From Apiotrichum sp. Y4204 (lineage: Eukaryota; Basidiomycota; Tremellomycetes; Trichosporonales; Trichosporonaceae), in contig JAMYHL010000011.1 of NCBI GenBank assembly GCA_025531455.1, positions 248,001 through 312,000 of the forward strand: a DNA stretch of 64,000 bases, written 5' to 3'. The notes beneath the pieces are model-generated. The model was not told the origin of the DNA. It saw only the letters and a list, made by a program, of their open reading frames with translations, and searched no databases. Position numbers and translations under genes: made by a program. Shown here one piece after another: positions 1 to 12,882 of this stretch. Position 1 is the stretch's first letter; every line of letters starts with the position of its first letter.

Positions 1-120
1 AGACGGTGAGTTACAAGAGGACGATGCACATCACTCTCAAAGTGAGATGCGATTGAAAATGCGGGACGCGAAATCGGCCCTTTGGTCCAGCGACACACAG
101 TGTGCTAGAGCTCTCTTCTC

Positions 121-1803
121 TCACACATCTGAAGTGTCTTCGGCGGCCGCTGTGGTGGACACTGGATTGCCGAGGTCCTCGGACGTGGTTGAGCCGCCAG
201 TTTCATCTGAGTCGGACGCCCCGTTGTTGTCGCCCGAGACACTTGAATCAGCCTCACAACCGGTGGAACCGGAGAGGTCCGAGAAAACACCAGAGCTTGG
301 TCTCGCCTGATCGGTAGATCCCGCCTGAGGATCTTCTGACTCGGTTTCAAACGCGTTGTCTGTGGTTTCTGCGTCACCAGATGAGTCACCATCGGTGCGT
401 CGAGTAAGAGATGCGCCAGTACCTGTATCAGGGGCTGTCGAAGTCATGGAGGAGATCGCCAAAAGACCATGGGATGGAATCATGTGTTGGATGCCGACCG
501 TTCCTGAGTGGGACCGGGGCCCGGTGACCTTGGCGAATTGCGGGTTCATTGGGAGCCTCGCCAAGTCAGTCGAGGTTGACTCAGTGTCGAGGTGTGCAGC
601 GTCTGACGAGAGAGGGGAAGTAGTGGAACCACCCATACTGGGGTCAATTGGTGCGGAGGTCGACGTGGCTGCCGCGTCAACGCAATTGGTCGCGTTAGGG
701 TCGACAGAGTCAGGCAGGGAGGAGCTGAGTAGCGTGACATTCGACTGGGTCCCCGTAACGTCTGTGCCGTTGGTTCCGTTTGTGGCTGCCAAGCTCGTAG
801 TGTTGCAATTGCCGGTCGTCGCAGAAGACGAGTTGCCGCCAGGTGAAGCGGAGAGAGCACCGTCTTCATCCGATGGGTTTGAGACGTGGGACCCATGAGG
901 CGCCTCAGATTTGGTTCGAGACTTTTCAGATTTGCGGGAGCCATCTGACTTTCCACGAGTGCCGCCAGATGACTTGTGGGACGTATTCTTGTGCTTGCCC
1001 GTATCGCCTTTACCTTCGGAGGTTGTGAACGGCTCAGCTGTGTCGGGAGAGCTTGGCGATCCGGTAATCATTGCAGACGGTCCGCATCCAGTGCTGACCG
1101 CATCCGCAGTGCTCGGGACCGACTCTGCAGCTGATGAATCTGGGGAGCCGGTAGCTTCAGCTATCGGTAAGGCAGTATCCGTCGATTCGGAAGCAGCGGG
1201 GGAAGCCGTGAGATCAGGAGTGGCAGTGGAGCCCGACGAGTCGGCGCCCAACGAAGGGCCGCCACCAATCGAGCTACTATCAGACTTCGTGCCTGCTGCG
1301 TCAGACGCAGCATCCGTAGCAGCGGTACCAAAGCTGGCGTCCACAGAATCCGCATCACCGCCGGTTTCAGCAGGCGTACTGTCGATACCGGTGTTGGTCA
1401 CGTCCGCTCCGCCGTGATCGACGCCGGCATCTGCCTGGCGGCGCCAGTGACGAGCCTTGAGTGCGCCAGTCGAACCGCGCTGAGAGATAACGTAGATCTC
1501 GGAATGCTGGCAGTTCTTGAAGTCACATGTGGAACCGCCCACGTATTTGTTAAGGTCCGGTATGTCGTTGTAGGTAGGAAGCGTGCGACCTGAAGCGTTA
1601 GTCCAGATGAACACGATGTGAAGAGGGTAGCTTGTTTTCGACGGTCTCCCTGTCTTCCCAAGACACTAACCAAGGAGTGTGGTCTTCGTTGGAGAAGCGT
1701 GGCGAATCTTCTCGGAGCTGGTCGTGCTACCAGCACTCGCCCAGCGAGTTGGCAGCGCGTTGATGGTTGTGAGAGTCAGGGCGACCAGCGCCAGCGTGAA
1801 CAT
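121..1803 (-). CDS. Secreted Ser/Thr/Ala-rich protein, unknown function
   Basis: Two exons: 1803-1671 and 1589-121, with an 81-nt intron (GTTAGT donor, CTAAC branch, CAG acceptor) and a continuous reading frame giving 533 residues. I chose the ATG at 1803 because it supplies a clear signal peptide (MFTLALVALTLTTINA); the internal ATG at 1614 lies inside the intron. After the signal comes a short ordered-looking stretch around residues 45-78 with two cysteines (STCDFKNCQ), then about 420 residues of low-complexity Ser, Thr, Ala, Gly and Asp, broken near the middle by a Lys/Arg/Ser-rich patch. The C-terminus is hydrophilic, so no GPI anchor or membrane segment is seen. The composition fits an O-mannosylated secreted or cell-wall protein. 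I do not recognise a family, and the function is unknown. Confidence 0.7.
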
Positions 1804-2040
1804 GTTAACAAACGTGGAGGAGGGGAGATAAGAGAGATGAGGTTAGTGGATTGGGAGGAGCCATGTCAGTCGCCTCTTATATCAATCACAACGAGCTGTA
1901 TCGTACAAGTCCACTTCATCTCGCTCAAGTCGTCTCAAAATTGAGCGCCGTTTCCTTGATCGTCACCAGCGCCTGTCGGTTCCCACGCCACTGGATGACC
2001 GCATCTGATAGTGCACCAGTGTCCTCGTTTGGATCTTGAA

Positions 2041-5000
2041 TTAGCTATTGGAGAACAGAAGGGCGGAACTGCGGATGGTGCTGTGGACGGTGGAGCCAAC
2101 CCACAGTGTGTGGAGCGGCAAAAATGCTCCGCCACCGAACGTTTGCAATGCACGACGTCGGCACTGGCACCTTGAAACTCACCGGCATTGGGCCGTACAA
2201 ACGGAATGCGCTTGTAAGGCTCTCCTGGTTTACCGCCCTGTCGGGGCGGTCCACCGACATTGAAGAAGCCACTCAGGGAGCTTCCGACCTTCCAGACAGT
2301 TACTGTGTGATCGACTAGGGAGACCGTAACGAGGCGCCGACCGTCTGGCGAGAAGGCGACGGCGCTCACAGGACCTTTTTGTGCCTCAAGTACATATAAC
2401 CGCGATGCAGACTTCAAGTCATACATGATCACCGCGCCTTCATGCGTGCCGACTGCCAGTTTCTGCGTGCCCGAGTGGAAGTCGATTGTGGTGAAACTGA
2501 AATCAGCAGGGGCCGAGAGTTGCCGGCAGAATGGGAGACAGCGATGTCGCCCCGCTCGGTCTCTACCTTCCGGGAGACTCACGCTTGGACCAGCTCATTC
2601 AAAATGACGGTTGCAGCCTCCCATACGTCGTCGCGCATCTTTCCAGCGTTGGGATCGAGGCTCTTGACAATAGCCTCACAGATGCGCGGAAGACCGTTCT
2701 CCAGTAGGGCCGGGCGTTTACGCGCCATAAAGACACAGAGCTTCATGATAGCCGTGCGACCCTCAAGGGACTTCGCATCGAGAATATCCATAGAGAGCGT
2801 CGACATGAACAGAGGAGCGTTCGAGTTCGCAACATGCAGGACCGCCAGTCGAGCGATGGCCGCGATGTTCGCACCACTATTGTCTTTGTGGGTGGAAAGG
2901 TAGAAGAGCCGGCGGAGGACGCCCATCGGGTCCAGATATGTCTGCCACGTGGAGAAACCCTTCGAACACAACTCAATGGCCAATGTGACGTGCGTCGTTG
3001 ACGGATCGTGAAGATACAGAGAGATGGACTCAGCAACGGCTTTGAGTGACCTGGCAGTGAGCAGGGAGTGATACAATTAAAGTTGCTTGTGTGGCTCCAC
3101 GTGCAACTCCCACTCACGAAGGTGTCATACACTCGAAGCGCTGTAGCGCCATACCGCCAATCATTGTCAGGGCGCGAGCAGCTGCCTCGCCCATCTTCAG
3201 CTCCTGCGGTGCAAGAGCGGGTACTACAGTCAGCGGATTGTCCCACCTCGAAGTCATGAACTCTGATGCCGTCCACTCACGCAGGTTTTGTTGATCAGCA
3301 ATAAGCGCAGCAATGCGGTCATTTGACATGCGACTGAGACGAGCGGCAAAGAGCATACGCGCGGCTTGGTGCACATCACTCGACGAGTCAAGGTAGAATG
3401 CTGCGAAGAGCTCAAGCTCAGCTTCCAGTGCGTCTTCAGGAAGACAGGCCGTGTAGTAGGCAATCACATCGGCAGCCGCGCGCTCGTGTTCCGGTGAGTC
3501 CAAGAATGGGCGTAGAAGAGTGACGATTGCGAGCTGGCGCAACCCGGTTACCGTGGGAGAGACGCGCCAGGCCGCAGCCGGAGTGGCGTAGGCAACCTCG
3601 ATCGCTTGGTAGGGTCCTTCTAGACCCATTGCCACGGACATTGTGGGTGGGCTGATGCCCAGTGTCGAAGTGCACACCTCGTCGATCCCGGGGTTGATAC
3701 CAAACGTGAGAAACAAGGAGAGAAGCCCACGAAGGGCAGGAATCGGGCCATCGTCGCCTTGTCGATGCAACCATCCACCCAGCCGTCGTAAATCAAGCTG
3801 AAGCAGACGACCCAGATCACTTCCCACTGGCACTGTCCCAGTCGCCTTGGTAACAGGACAGTCGAGGAGATTCTGCTCTGCGAATGGCACTTCTGCCCAC
3901 CAGCCAGAGTCGAGCATGTCCTCCGCCGAGTCGAATCCTGTGCTGCGGCGGAACTCACGCGTCTCCACATTCCACACACGAGCTTTGCCGTTGGCGTATG
4001 CGAGCATTATGTCCTCGCCGCCAACAAATATGCGTGTGAGAGGGGCGCGTGCTGCTGGAAGAAGAAACACTTCCTCCATCTCACGCAGAGAGACGACCGC
4101 CACGGAGCCACGCAAGGAAGTCAGAAGCACACCATTCCGTAGCTTCCCTGCTTGCTCCATGTGTAATGGTGTGACAGAACAAACAGGGTCGTCAAACAGT
4201 GTCCATGATCCACAGAGGCGGAATGGTCTGTCGTCAGTACTTGCTTGACCGTATCACACGCTCAAACGTCGAACCACACTCCTACTTACCGAGCATCCCA
4301 AATCCTTATAGTGCCATCCCCATCTCCAGCAATGAGGAACCGGCCCCCCACTGCGTACTCGGACTCGACGGTGGTCGAGCAAGTGACTGGCGAGTCAGAG
4401 CGGTCGGCGCTGAGGCCGTCCTCCTGCCTCAAATGGCACAGATAGCTCGCCAGTGTCTGTTGGCGCATATTCCCGGCCTCATCAGCGGCAAATATGACAT
4501 CTGCACCCAAGGGACAGATATGCTCGCCGGCAATAGGTGGTGCGAGCTCTGCCTCCACTCGACGCTCCAGTGGGCCCAAGTCGACGCTTGTGACTGCGTC
4601 CGGTTCCACAGCGTACAAGGTTCCTGTGGCAATGTGTGCCGCATGTGCAGGGTAATTCTTGCGGTTGTTCCATGTCTGGCCTGAGGTGCTGCGTCCTTCG
4701 CGGCCCAGCACCTGACTTGCCGTGTTTGTCACTAGCACAACGTCGTGCCACCCAGATGTAAACGTCACGTCTTGGACGGCGTCAGTTACGGGGATAGTGC
4801 CCTGCACTGAAAGTTTCGTGCCGTCAAATTCGAACGCCTCGACGTGGCCATCAGCGACACCGATGCCCTGCCCGTTATCGTGCAGACGGATGGCTGACCA
4901 GTGCCCTCCTCCGTCACGATGACACTCGACGCCACCGTCTACCCCCGGTTGAGGAATGCGTGGTGCCGGCTCGGGCTTGCGGGTAGAAATACGTCGCGTG

Positions 5001-6627
5001 CCAAGAAAGCGTGTCAGACTGGATTCATGATGGCGAGAGTCTGTTGCGGAGCGGGTCGGAGCATGGAGGAGAGGCACTGAAGATTGAGACAGCGGAGACT
5101 TCGCCGGGCGCGACGAAGGAGATCTCGGTGGGCGAGGTGTTGTCTCTCGAGTTGGCGGGGATGAGCTGGGGAATATAATGCGGTACGACATAACCGACAT
5201 AGGGGTGGCATGTAGGAGGTAGCTTGCTGAGCGGTCAGCCACGATTGACTTGTACACCTCACCTTCGCCGCTCGAAGCCACGCCTACGTCTCCAATTCCG
5301 GGGAGATCGAGAGTTGCTGCACATTCAAGCCCGGGTAATGCAAGCATAACAACGCGGGTTACCTCTCCATTAGGGCTGGGGCCAGTTGTGGGTGCTGGTA
5401 CGCCGTGGCAAACAACCAGAGTTCCCTAGAGTCAGCGTGTAAGGGTGTGGGCTTACTCACCTCGTCGCGTGTCGCAAGATGTATGCGACGCCAGGTCCAC
5501 TGAGGTGTCAGGTGAAACTGCTTCCCATCTTCCTTTAGTCCAGCCGCGCCGAGGTCCACATGATGGGTAAGCGCGAGATCCGCAAGGACAATGACGTCGA
5601 GTAACCCAACGTCGCGGAGAATAATGAGAACGCCGGCTTCCTCAAACGCCACCAGATGAACAATACCTCCCCGTGCCGGCTCGGGGAGCACAATCCGAAC
5701 GGGCGGCGGTTGAGTCTGCGACTGATCGTTCGTTCTCGGATCCTGCCGCAAAGTCATAGGAATTGGTGTCGACGCTTCGGCGCGCTTCACGGCCTCCAAG
5801 TCTTCAGCCTCCTTGGCGTCTTCCGCGGCTTCACGGGCCATTTCCTTCTCAACCTCCATTTCTCTCATGATGTGTTCCCGTGTTGCGCGTGAAGCCTGCT
5901 CGTCGTCTTCTTTACTTGTCCAGAACCCCGACAGACGAGACAACGTGCGTGCTCGTGTGTGGCCGGGTGCGAACCCAGTGCTTTCCGAGGACTGCGAACC
6001 AGCAGAGACAGTCTCGCGTTCGCGGGACGAGCTCCCTTCAAAATCATCTTTACCGTGTACATTAAGCCCGCGCCGCGTGAGGCCTGCGAGCCCGAGACCG
6101 AGGCTTGACCGGTCGTCGTCCTCAACCTGGAGTTTGAGCGAATCGAGAAGCTCCGCGCGGCTCCGGTCCGAGCTTGAGGGCGCGTGTGAGTCGGGCGGCT
6201 CTGGTGCTGCTGCCACAGGACTCAGAGCGGGCGCTGGGGCGAGCGTCACACTCGACGAAGTGGGCGAAAACATACGCTTCCCCCCGCGAGATGAGCAAGA
6301 GATGATTGAGCTGGCATTCGACATCGTTCGCGGTCGGGATTGAGCGCCCTGGCTCAGGCTCCAGCGGCCAGGGCTCGCCGACTTTGCTCCACCGCTACCA
6401 TTTCCGTGGCTCGGAACGGGTATTGTGAGGCTGAGAGGTGGTGGGATGGGATCTGGTTGCCCATTGGTACTTGCGGGGATGATCCACACGCTGTTGTCGT
6501 CTCCAGCTAGTGCCAGCCGCTTGGTGGTGCCCGTGGACCAGGCCGCGATAGCCACGGGTGCCGTAGGGAGTGCACCACCCACATGGACGTCCGGTAAGAA
6601 TGGGATGACGAGCGGTGGCTCGAACAT
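2041..6627 (-). CDS. WDR7 / rabconnectin-3 beta-like WD40 protein
   Basis: Exons on the minus strand: 6627-5461, 5425-4290, 4227-3118, 3050-2583, 2496-2183 and 2126-2041, about 1426 residues. The last acceptor is uncertain; splicing at 2080 instead would extend the frame towards 1935. Order of parts: N-terminal WD repeats interrupted by a long disordered insert (about residues 70-300), a WD block including GDGDGTIRIWDA and AYANGKARVWNVET, a helical HEAT-like middle, and C-terminal WD repeats (LAVGTHEGAVIMYD, GPVSAVAFSPDGRRL, DHTVTVWKVGSSL). The layout, the SVAVVSLRE block and the C-terminal WD repeats match WDR7, which pairs with DMXL/Rav1-type proteins to regulate V-ATPase assembly and endosomal acidification. 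Membership rests on pattern similarity; the role is inferred from the family. Intron lengths are 35, 62, 67, 86 and about 56 nt. Confidence 0.78.
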
Positions 6628-7079
6628 GGTGGTGGGAGGGATAGGTGATGAATGGTGGTCGAGAAGATGTAGGAGAGAGAAGCGGTGTTCTTTGGACTGA
6701 GATGTGAATCGTCGTCATAGTTGGCTCAATTGGCTCTTCCTTCGGTTCACAGTGATCCAGTGCGGTCAGTGTGGGTCGGTGCGCAGTGCGCCAGCTGCAA
6801 CAGCCCCGAACGCGGGGCCCCTGAATTCTAATCTCCGTACATTCATGCCCACATGCCCATACGGAATTGCTGCAAGTAATCCTACTATAATCCTACTATA
6901 TGTACAGTAGCACTCGGTCACTTGATTCCCAACCTTCTCAACATCCATCAAGACAGAACCCATTTCCGACTAGATAAGACACACCGCATCCCGCGCATAT
7001 GTATGTAGCAGATGTTAACAACTTCAGCTGACTGCCGTTACGCCATGCATTCCCACCGAATGATACAGAACATGTGCTT
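6628..7079. other. Intergenic: WDR7 5' region / NDUFB9 3' region
   Basis: About 450 bp between the start of the WDR7-like gene and the stop of the NDUFB9 gene, both on the minus strand. It must hold the WDR7 promoter and the NDUFB9 3' UTR. I see no ORF with family features and no RNA gene. A short direct repeat (taatcctactata twice) lies near 6880-6901. Confidence 0.5.
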
Positions 7080-8240
7080 CTAGTGATGCGCCTCGCCGTT
7101 GAACATAGGAGGCTGTGAAGGATGTCAGCTTGATCACATCGACCGAAGGACCACAAGTCGAGCACACTTACAGGAAGGTTGCGCTCCCTGGAAAACAGAG
7201 TTAGTACCATTATCAGAATCATGATTGCAGCCACCATCGCGCCAACATCCCCAACCCCAGCTGCACAAAGTTACGCACCACTTGGTACCGTCGGGGAAGA
7301 GAGGTGCTAGAAATGTCAGCCCAAATCTCATCAGCAACCATGCGGCAAACTTACGCCTGTAGGGGTCCGGGTGCTGCTCCTTGGCAAGCTTGGCCTCGGC
7401 CTGCTCAAGAACAAGGGCAAGTGCACGGGGGTCGGTGATGTTGCTGAAGGTTAGCAGAGGGCAAGAGTCTAAGAGAGAAAGACATTTGAGAAGGGCCCAG
7501 CGAGAGACACCGAGAGCAACATGCAGGAGGCAGTAGGCCAGCTGAACGATCAAAGCAGTCCGTACGCAAGTGGCCACAATGACGTGATGGAGTCCAACAA
7601 CCCAGAAGAGTCGTGTTCCCAATGATCAGACGTCCGAGTAGGAACGCGAAACAAAGCAGACGATGCAGTGATCGTAGCTCGGAGCTCCCGCGACTCTATC
7701 CCCTGACATATCGTTTCCAGGACCGGTTCACGCAAATGCAAGAGTTGATCCACGGTCGAGTCTCCCTCCATGTCCTATCTGCCCGGATTGATGATACGCA
7801 CCGGTTACGCTCAAACTCGGCACGGATTTCAATCGCCTTCTGACGCCAGAGATCGCGGCGGATGTACCAGTTGAGCGAGTTGTTCAGGAAGCGCCGGTAC
7901 AGCGACTTGACGTAGAGCCTGGAAGATGTGAAATGTGATGGGAGATCGCAAGGGAATGATTATTGGGGACACGGTCGTGACCATATCGTTCGCGAAAATC
8001 AGGTAGTGAGCGGGGACATCGGGGCACACGGGAGGCATGAAGGGGGTTGAACGTGAATGTGAACGCGCGGATAGTGAAATTGGAACCTATGTCAGTGACC
8101 ATCTCATGGATCATGGACTCTTGCGCGGAGCTGTCGTGTTACGATCGCGGACAAGGTTGGTCGGACAGTTTATCTGCGCGTGTAATCAGCACTCACCGGT
8201 GGGCGGCTGTGAATACTGTGGGCGTAGCCGGGGCGGTCAT
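7080..8240 (-). CDS. NADH dehydrogenase (complex I) LYR subunit B22, NDUFB9-like
   Basis: Six exons: 8240-8197, 7918-7802, 7443-7355, 7306-7279, 7187-7172 and 7112-7080, together 327 nt and 108 residues, the usual size for this small subunit. Exon 2 carries the LYR-family helix (HRLYVKSLYRRFLNNSLNWY) followed by the Trp/Arg-rich stretch; exon 3 gives AEAKLAKEQHPDPY and exon 4 PLFPDGTKW, both hallmarks of NDUFB9. The protein is a matrix-side accessory subunit of respiratory complex I that binds acyl carrier protein through its LYR fold. The gene is tiny but spread over 1.16 kb, because introns 1 (278 nt) and 2 (358 nt) are unusually long for this window. No single open frame covers it, so simple ORF finding misses it. 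The divergent neighbour is histone H3. Confidence 0.85.
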
Positions 8241-9245
8241 GGTGGGTGGAGTGGTGTCGACAAGTGGTGGACTCGGTCACAATGATCACGACGACGCCAT
8301 GTAATGCATGTAACCTGGCGAACATCACTGGCGGAGCGACAAGAGGTGGTGGGGAGGACGGTCCAGAGCTGAGGCACGGTGGCGGAATTGCGGCGTTTCG
8401 GAATGTGGCGGATGGCACCAGGAGGCCTTGGAGGATTTCAGGATGTGGTGTGGTTACATGATGACACCGCCGCCGCTTGCTGCAATGGTGACCCTGCAGC
8501 CTCCAGTGATAGAAGAATGCATGTAGCGATACAAGAAAGGGGCAAACCCAAAGATCAAGACAGATGCATACAGCAAGGCGCAAAGGAACCTACAGCAACA
8601 TCACCAACAGCTCAACTACCTCAGAGCCACGGTGAAAATGCCCGGCAGCCGCCACGAACTGTGACCACCAGCGTGAATCCATGGGTACAGTACTCTGGTA
8701 CTCTGACGGCCCGACGGTCGATAAGACAATAAGCATTCCCAGGTTTACATTGAGCGGATCACAGATGGCAGGCTCGCACACGATCCTGTCCAGCTGTCCA
8801 CGAAGCCCACACTCATCGCTGTGGCGGTGATATCCACCCTGCTGTGACACGTGCTGGCGGGCTCCAGTTCATACAACCCGAAAATCAGAGGGTGATAACA
8901 TGATAGCAGCACCGTAGACCATCTTCTGTTCGCTCCTTGCCAGGGAAACGGCGGTAAAGGTGTGCAATTTCTACACGCAAACATACATGCCTTGTGGGCT
9001 ATTGTGAACTGGCGCACTGGCTAGCTGGCTAGCCCTCGATGCTCGGATACTGATCAGCGGATGCAACGCGTGTCGGGGTCGGCTGGACGCGGCTGTGTGG
9101 AGAGGAAACTGGATCCATCAAAGTGATGATGTATGAGTATGTATGCCCTGTGTGTGTTGGCGTGTTTAAGGAATGGCAAGTGAGAATCTGAGATTCAGAG
9201 ATCAGAGATGAGGTACTAGAGGTATGAAGAATGAGAGATTGACGA

Positions 9246-9277
9246 GATTGCACTTGATGCAGATTGCACTTGATGCA
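9246..9277. repeat. Perfect 16-bp tandem duplication (gattgcacttgatgca x2)
   Basis: Two identical adjacent copies occupy 9246-9261 and 9262-9277, about 500 bp upstream of histone H3. No function is evident; it may be a recent replication-slippage product. Confidence 0.85.
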
Positions 9278-9313
9278 CTCGAAGACGCAAGGACTAGAGG
9301 ACTATGCATGAAC

Positions 9314-9477
9314 TCACGTGACTGATCTGGACCATCTGAACGTTCCAGGTCCTGAACATCTTTGGTGCATTGGTGCACCGGTGCTTTGGTGTGTGCGTGC
9401 ATCCCTAATGCCCGTGACTAGACCGCTCTCATTGGCTGTCCAAATCATGAATCAAGTCCGATCAACCAGTCACGTGA
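9314..9477. promoter_or_regulatory. Pair of palindromic E-boxes TCACGTGA upstream of histone H3
   Basis: Identical 8-bp palindromes TCACGTGA lie at 9314-9321 and 9470-9477, 156 bp apart and about 460 and 300 bp before the H3 start codon. CACGTG is the binding core of bHLH factors (Cbf1/Pho4 type). An inverted CCAAT box (ATTGG, 9431-9435) lies between them. The sites are seen in the sequence; their use in regulation is inferred. Confidence 0.4.
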
Positions 9478-9629
9478 TTTTATCGGTGATATCATGCTTT
9501 CTCCAAGTCGCCGTTGTCTTCTCTTCTGACCATCTGAAATCAACACAACATGGTTGCTCCCCATCCCACAGCTCACAGATGCATGCAGCCAACAAAGGCC
9601 GCTTTACCCCGGCTCCCCTCAAAATAAGA

Positions 9630-9637
9630 TATATAAA
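9630..9637 (+). promoter_or_regulatory. TATA box of histone H3
   Basis: TATATAAA at 9630-9637, about 140 bp upstream of the H3 ATG, followed by a CT/CA-rich leader. This is the clearest TATA element in the window and fits a highly expressed, cell-cycle-regulated histone gene. Confidence 0.7.
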
Positions 9638-9644
9638 CAGCTGA

Positions 9645-10961
<1,317 letters not shown>

Positions 10962-11963
10962 ATGTCCTGGGTAAGTTGACAAGTAATATACCAGACTCAT
11001 GGTCGTGTGCTCACCTGTTTACAGCTCCTCTCATCCCTTCCTTCCATCCCCTTGTGGTCCGATAAGGCCGCGGACAAGACGGCCGACGCCGAGAAGGACG
11101 AGAAGCATGATGGCGGCGCGAATGCTGAGGACGAGGAGGATCTTGACGTTCCGCCACCGTTTCCTCTCCCCAACTCGTCCCAACGGTCCTCTGCCCCTCC
11201 GGTTGTGACTACTTCGTCACCACCCGCTCCGGCACCTGCTCTGGCGCTGGCGCCACCGTCGCCAACACACTCGGCCCCGTCGACTCCGCCCTCGGACCTG
11301 AATATTGCTATTCTCCCGGACCCGATTCCGCTCGGTAACATGGCGCCGCCGCCAAGCACGACAACACGCCCCGACTTTGGCATCAAGCCTGGTGGCGGCA
11401 TGCCGGCTCCATCATCTAGCTCGGGCCTCGCTCCCACTCTCACGGTCAAGCCTGCAGCGACGCCCAAGAAGAAGGGCAAGGTCGCGCTTGCGCCCGGGTG
11501 CAGCGCGCTCGACTGGGCACGTCTCACTCGCTCGGGCGTTGATTTGCGCGGCACCGGAGCGGGTGGGCCTAGACGGATCACTGTGGAGGAGCTGAAGAAG
11601 GTAAGTGTCTCTGAGTCGGGCTGCCACATCATTCTGATATCCCTGACACACGCAGCACAAGTCCACTGACGATGCGTGGTCGGCCTTCAACGGGGTGGTA
11701 TACAACATCACGCCGTACCTCCGCTTCCATCCTGGCGGCGAGGATGAGTTGATGCGCGTAGCAGGGCGGGATGGGACTCGTCTCTTCAGTGAGTTTCGCC
11801 TGTGATGTGCACACGCGCACGCGGACACCGGACCTGCGATGTCAGACATTTGACCAAAATGCACCACCCCGTTCAATCGCTAATTCCAGTGCTCACCCAT
11901 TCCTGGGTCAACCTCGAGCATCTCCTTGCCGAGTGTGCGATCGGCATGCTCGTCCGCGGCTGA
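10962..11963 (+). CDS. Cytochrome b5-domain protein (NCB5OR N-terminal type)
   Basis: Four exons: 10962-10970, 11025-11600, 11656-11788 and 11890-11963, giving 263 residues. The first exon encodes only Met-Ser-Trp. Residues about 4-155 are a disordered Pro/Ser/Ala-rich leader. The C-terminal 100 residues are a cytochrome b5 domain: LDWARLTRSGVDLRG, then ITVEELKKHKSTDDAW, the haem motif FHPGGEDELMRVAGRDGT and a second haem His in THSWVNLEHLL. This arrangement matches the b5 module of NADPH cytochrome b5 oxidoreductase (Ncb5or), but no reductase or CS domain follows, so the fungal protein is a stand-alone haem carrier, presumably cytosolic (no membrane tail). The electron partner is unknown. 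Confidence 0.8.
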
Positions 11964-12882
11964 GCGACATAGATACCATTTCAGTTGCGGACACCTCATC
12001 TAGGGAAGAGTGGACCATGGTGTTGTAAGCTATGCGGTGTTTGTTTACGCGTGTGTACGTGGACGCCCAGTTTCATTCACTTGATCATCATCACCCACGG
12101 ATCATCGCCCGGTGTACCGGTGTACGCTATAGCCCGAGTTTCCTTCCAATCCATATAATGTTATCCATTACAGCACTTGGCGACCCTTTTAACGTGCCTA
12201 TGTATGTGTGTAGATTAGTCTTCTTTGGCCCCGAGCGCGGACACAGGAGTGCAGACGCCCGGAGGTCGACATGTGGTTGAGCCGCCAGTGACGGCCAATG
12301 GACCGCAAAAGCGCACATCGGTAGCATATTGCGGCGGTGCTGGAGTCCGCGAGTCAGGATTCATGTTCTCCGAAGGGGCCAGCGTTTCCCCTGAGAGTTT
12401 CGTTTTCCACGCGCTTCGAGTTTTGAAACGATGCTGGCAGGCACAGCCGGGTACAGCTTACAGCAGGAGAGAATGCAAGCTGTGTTAAACTGTCCGTCCA
12501 TCTGTGCAGGCTCGCCGCTGTGCTTGGCAGAATGGCCTCAGCTAGCTCAGCTGCATCAGTAGTTGCACCAGTTGCATCAGCTGTGCGCGCCACTTTCGCG
12601 CACAGGGGCGACTGTGCCAGGCAAATACTGGCTGTAAGCGTGGCTATATCCGTCCCGCGCAACCTACGATCTGCCACTCTGACGCCATCGTGTTGGGTGG
12701 AGAATAACAAATGTCCGTGTGTCTGCATCACACGGCTTACCCAGCATGCCCAGCACTCACTTATGGCTATGTGTCATATAAAGCGCTGGCTGACAGCGCG
12801 ATTGACTGCATCGCCTTCTCTTTCTCTTTCTCTTTCTCTTGTTGTCCCTACTTTCATCTATCGCATTTTAACGACTATCACG
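11964..12882. other. Intergenic: 3' of b5 gene and promoter of ATX1
   Basis: About 920 bp without a convincing gene. It contains repeated TGCATCAG/GCTCAGCTG-like words near 12540-12590, the ATX1 TATA box and a TTTCTC tract. Confidence 0.5.
12777..12840 (+). promoter_or_regulatory. ATX1 core promoter: TATAAA and (TTTCTC)n pyrimidine tract
   Basis: TATAAA at 12777-12782 is followed by a TTTCTC repeat at 12816-12840, about 100 and 45 bp upstream of the ATX1 start codon. Pyrimidine tracts between TATA and ATG are typical of fungal transcription start regions. Confidence 0.5.

Noticed and set aside
356..1417. Long plus-strand open frames (180 and 168 residues) opposite the secreted-protein gene
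   Set aside because: They are antisense reflections of Ser/Thr/Asp-rich codons; no family features, whereas the minus strand has a signal peptide and a clean intron.
8170..8583. 137-residue minus-strand frame overlapping the start of NDUFB9
   Set aside because: It is in a different frame from the NDUFB9 first exon and has a His/Ser/Pro-rich composition with no family features.
12539..12600. Possible copper-response elements before ATX1 (repeated GCTGCATCAG-like words)
   Set aside because: The words repeat but do not match a copper-factor consensus that I can state with certainty.
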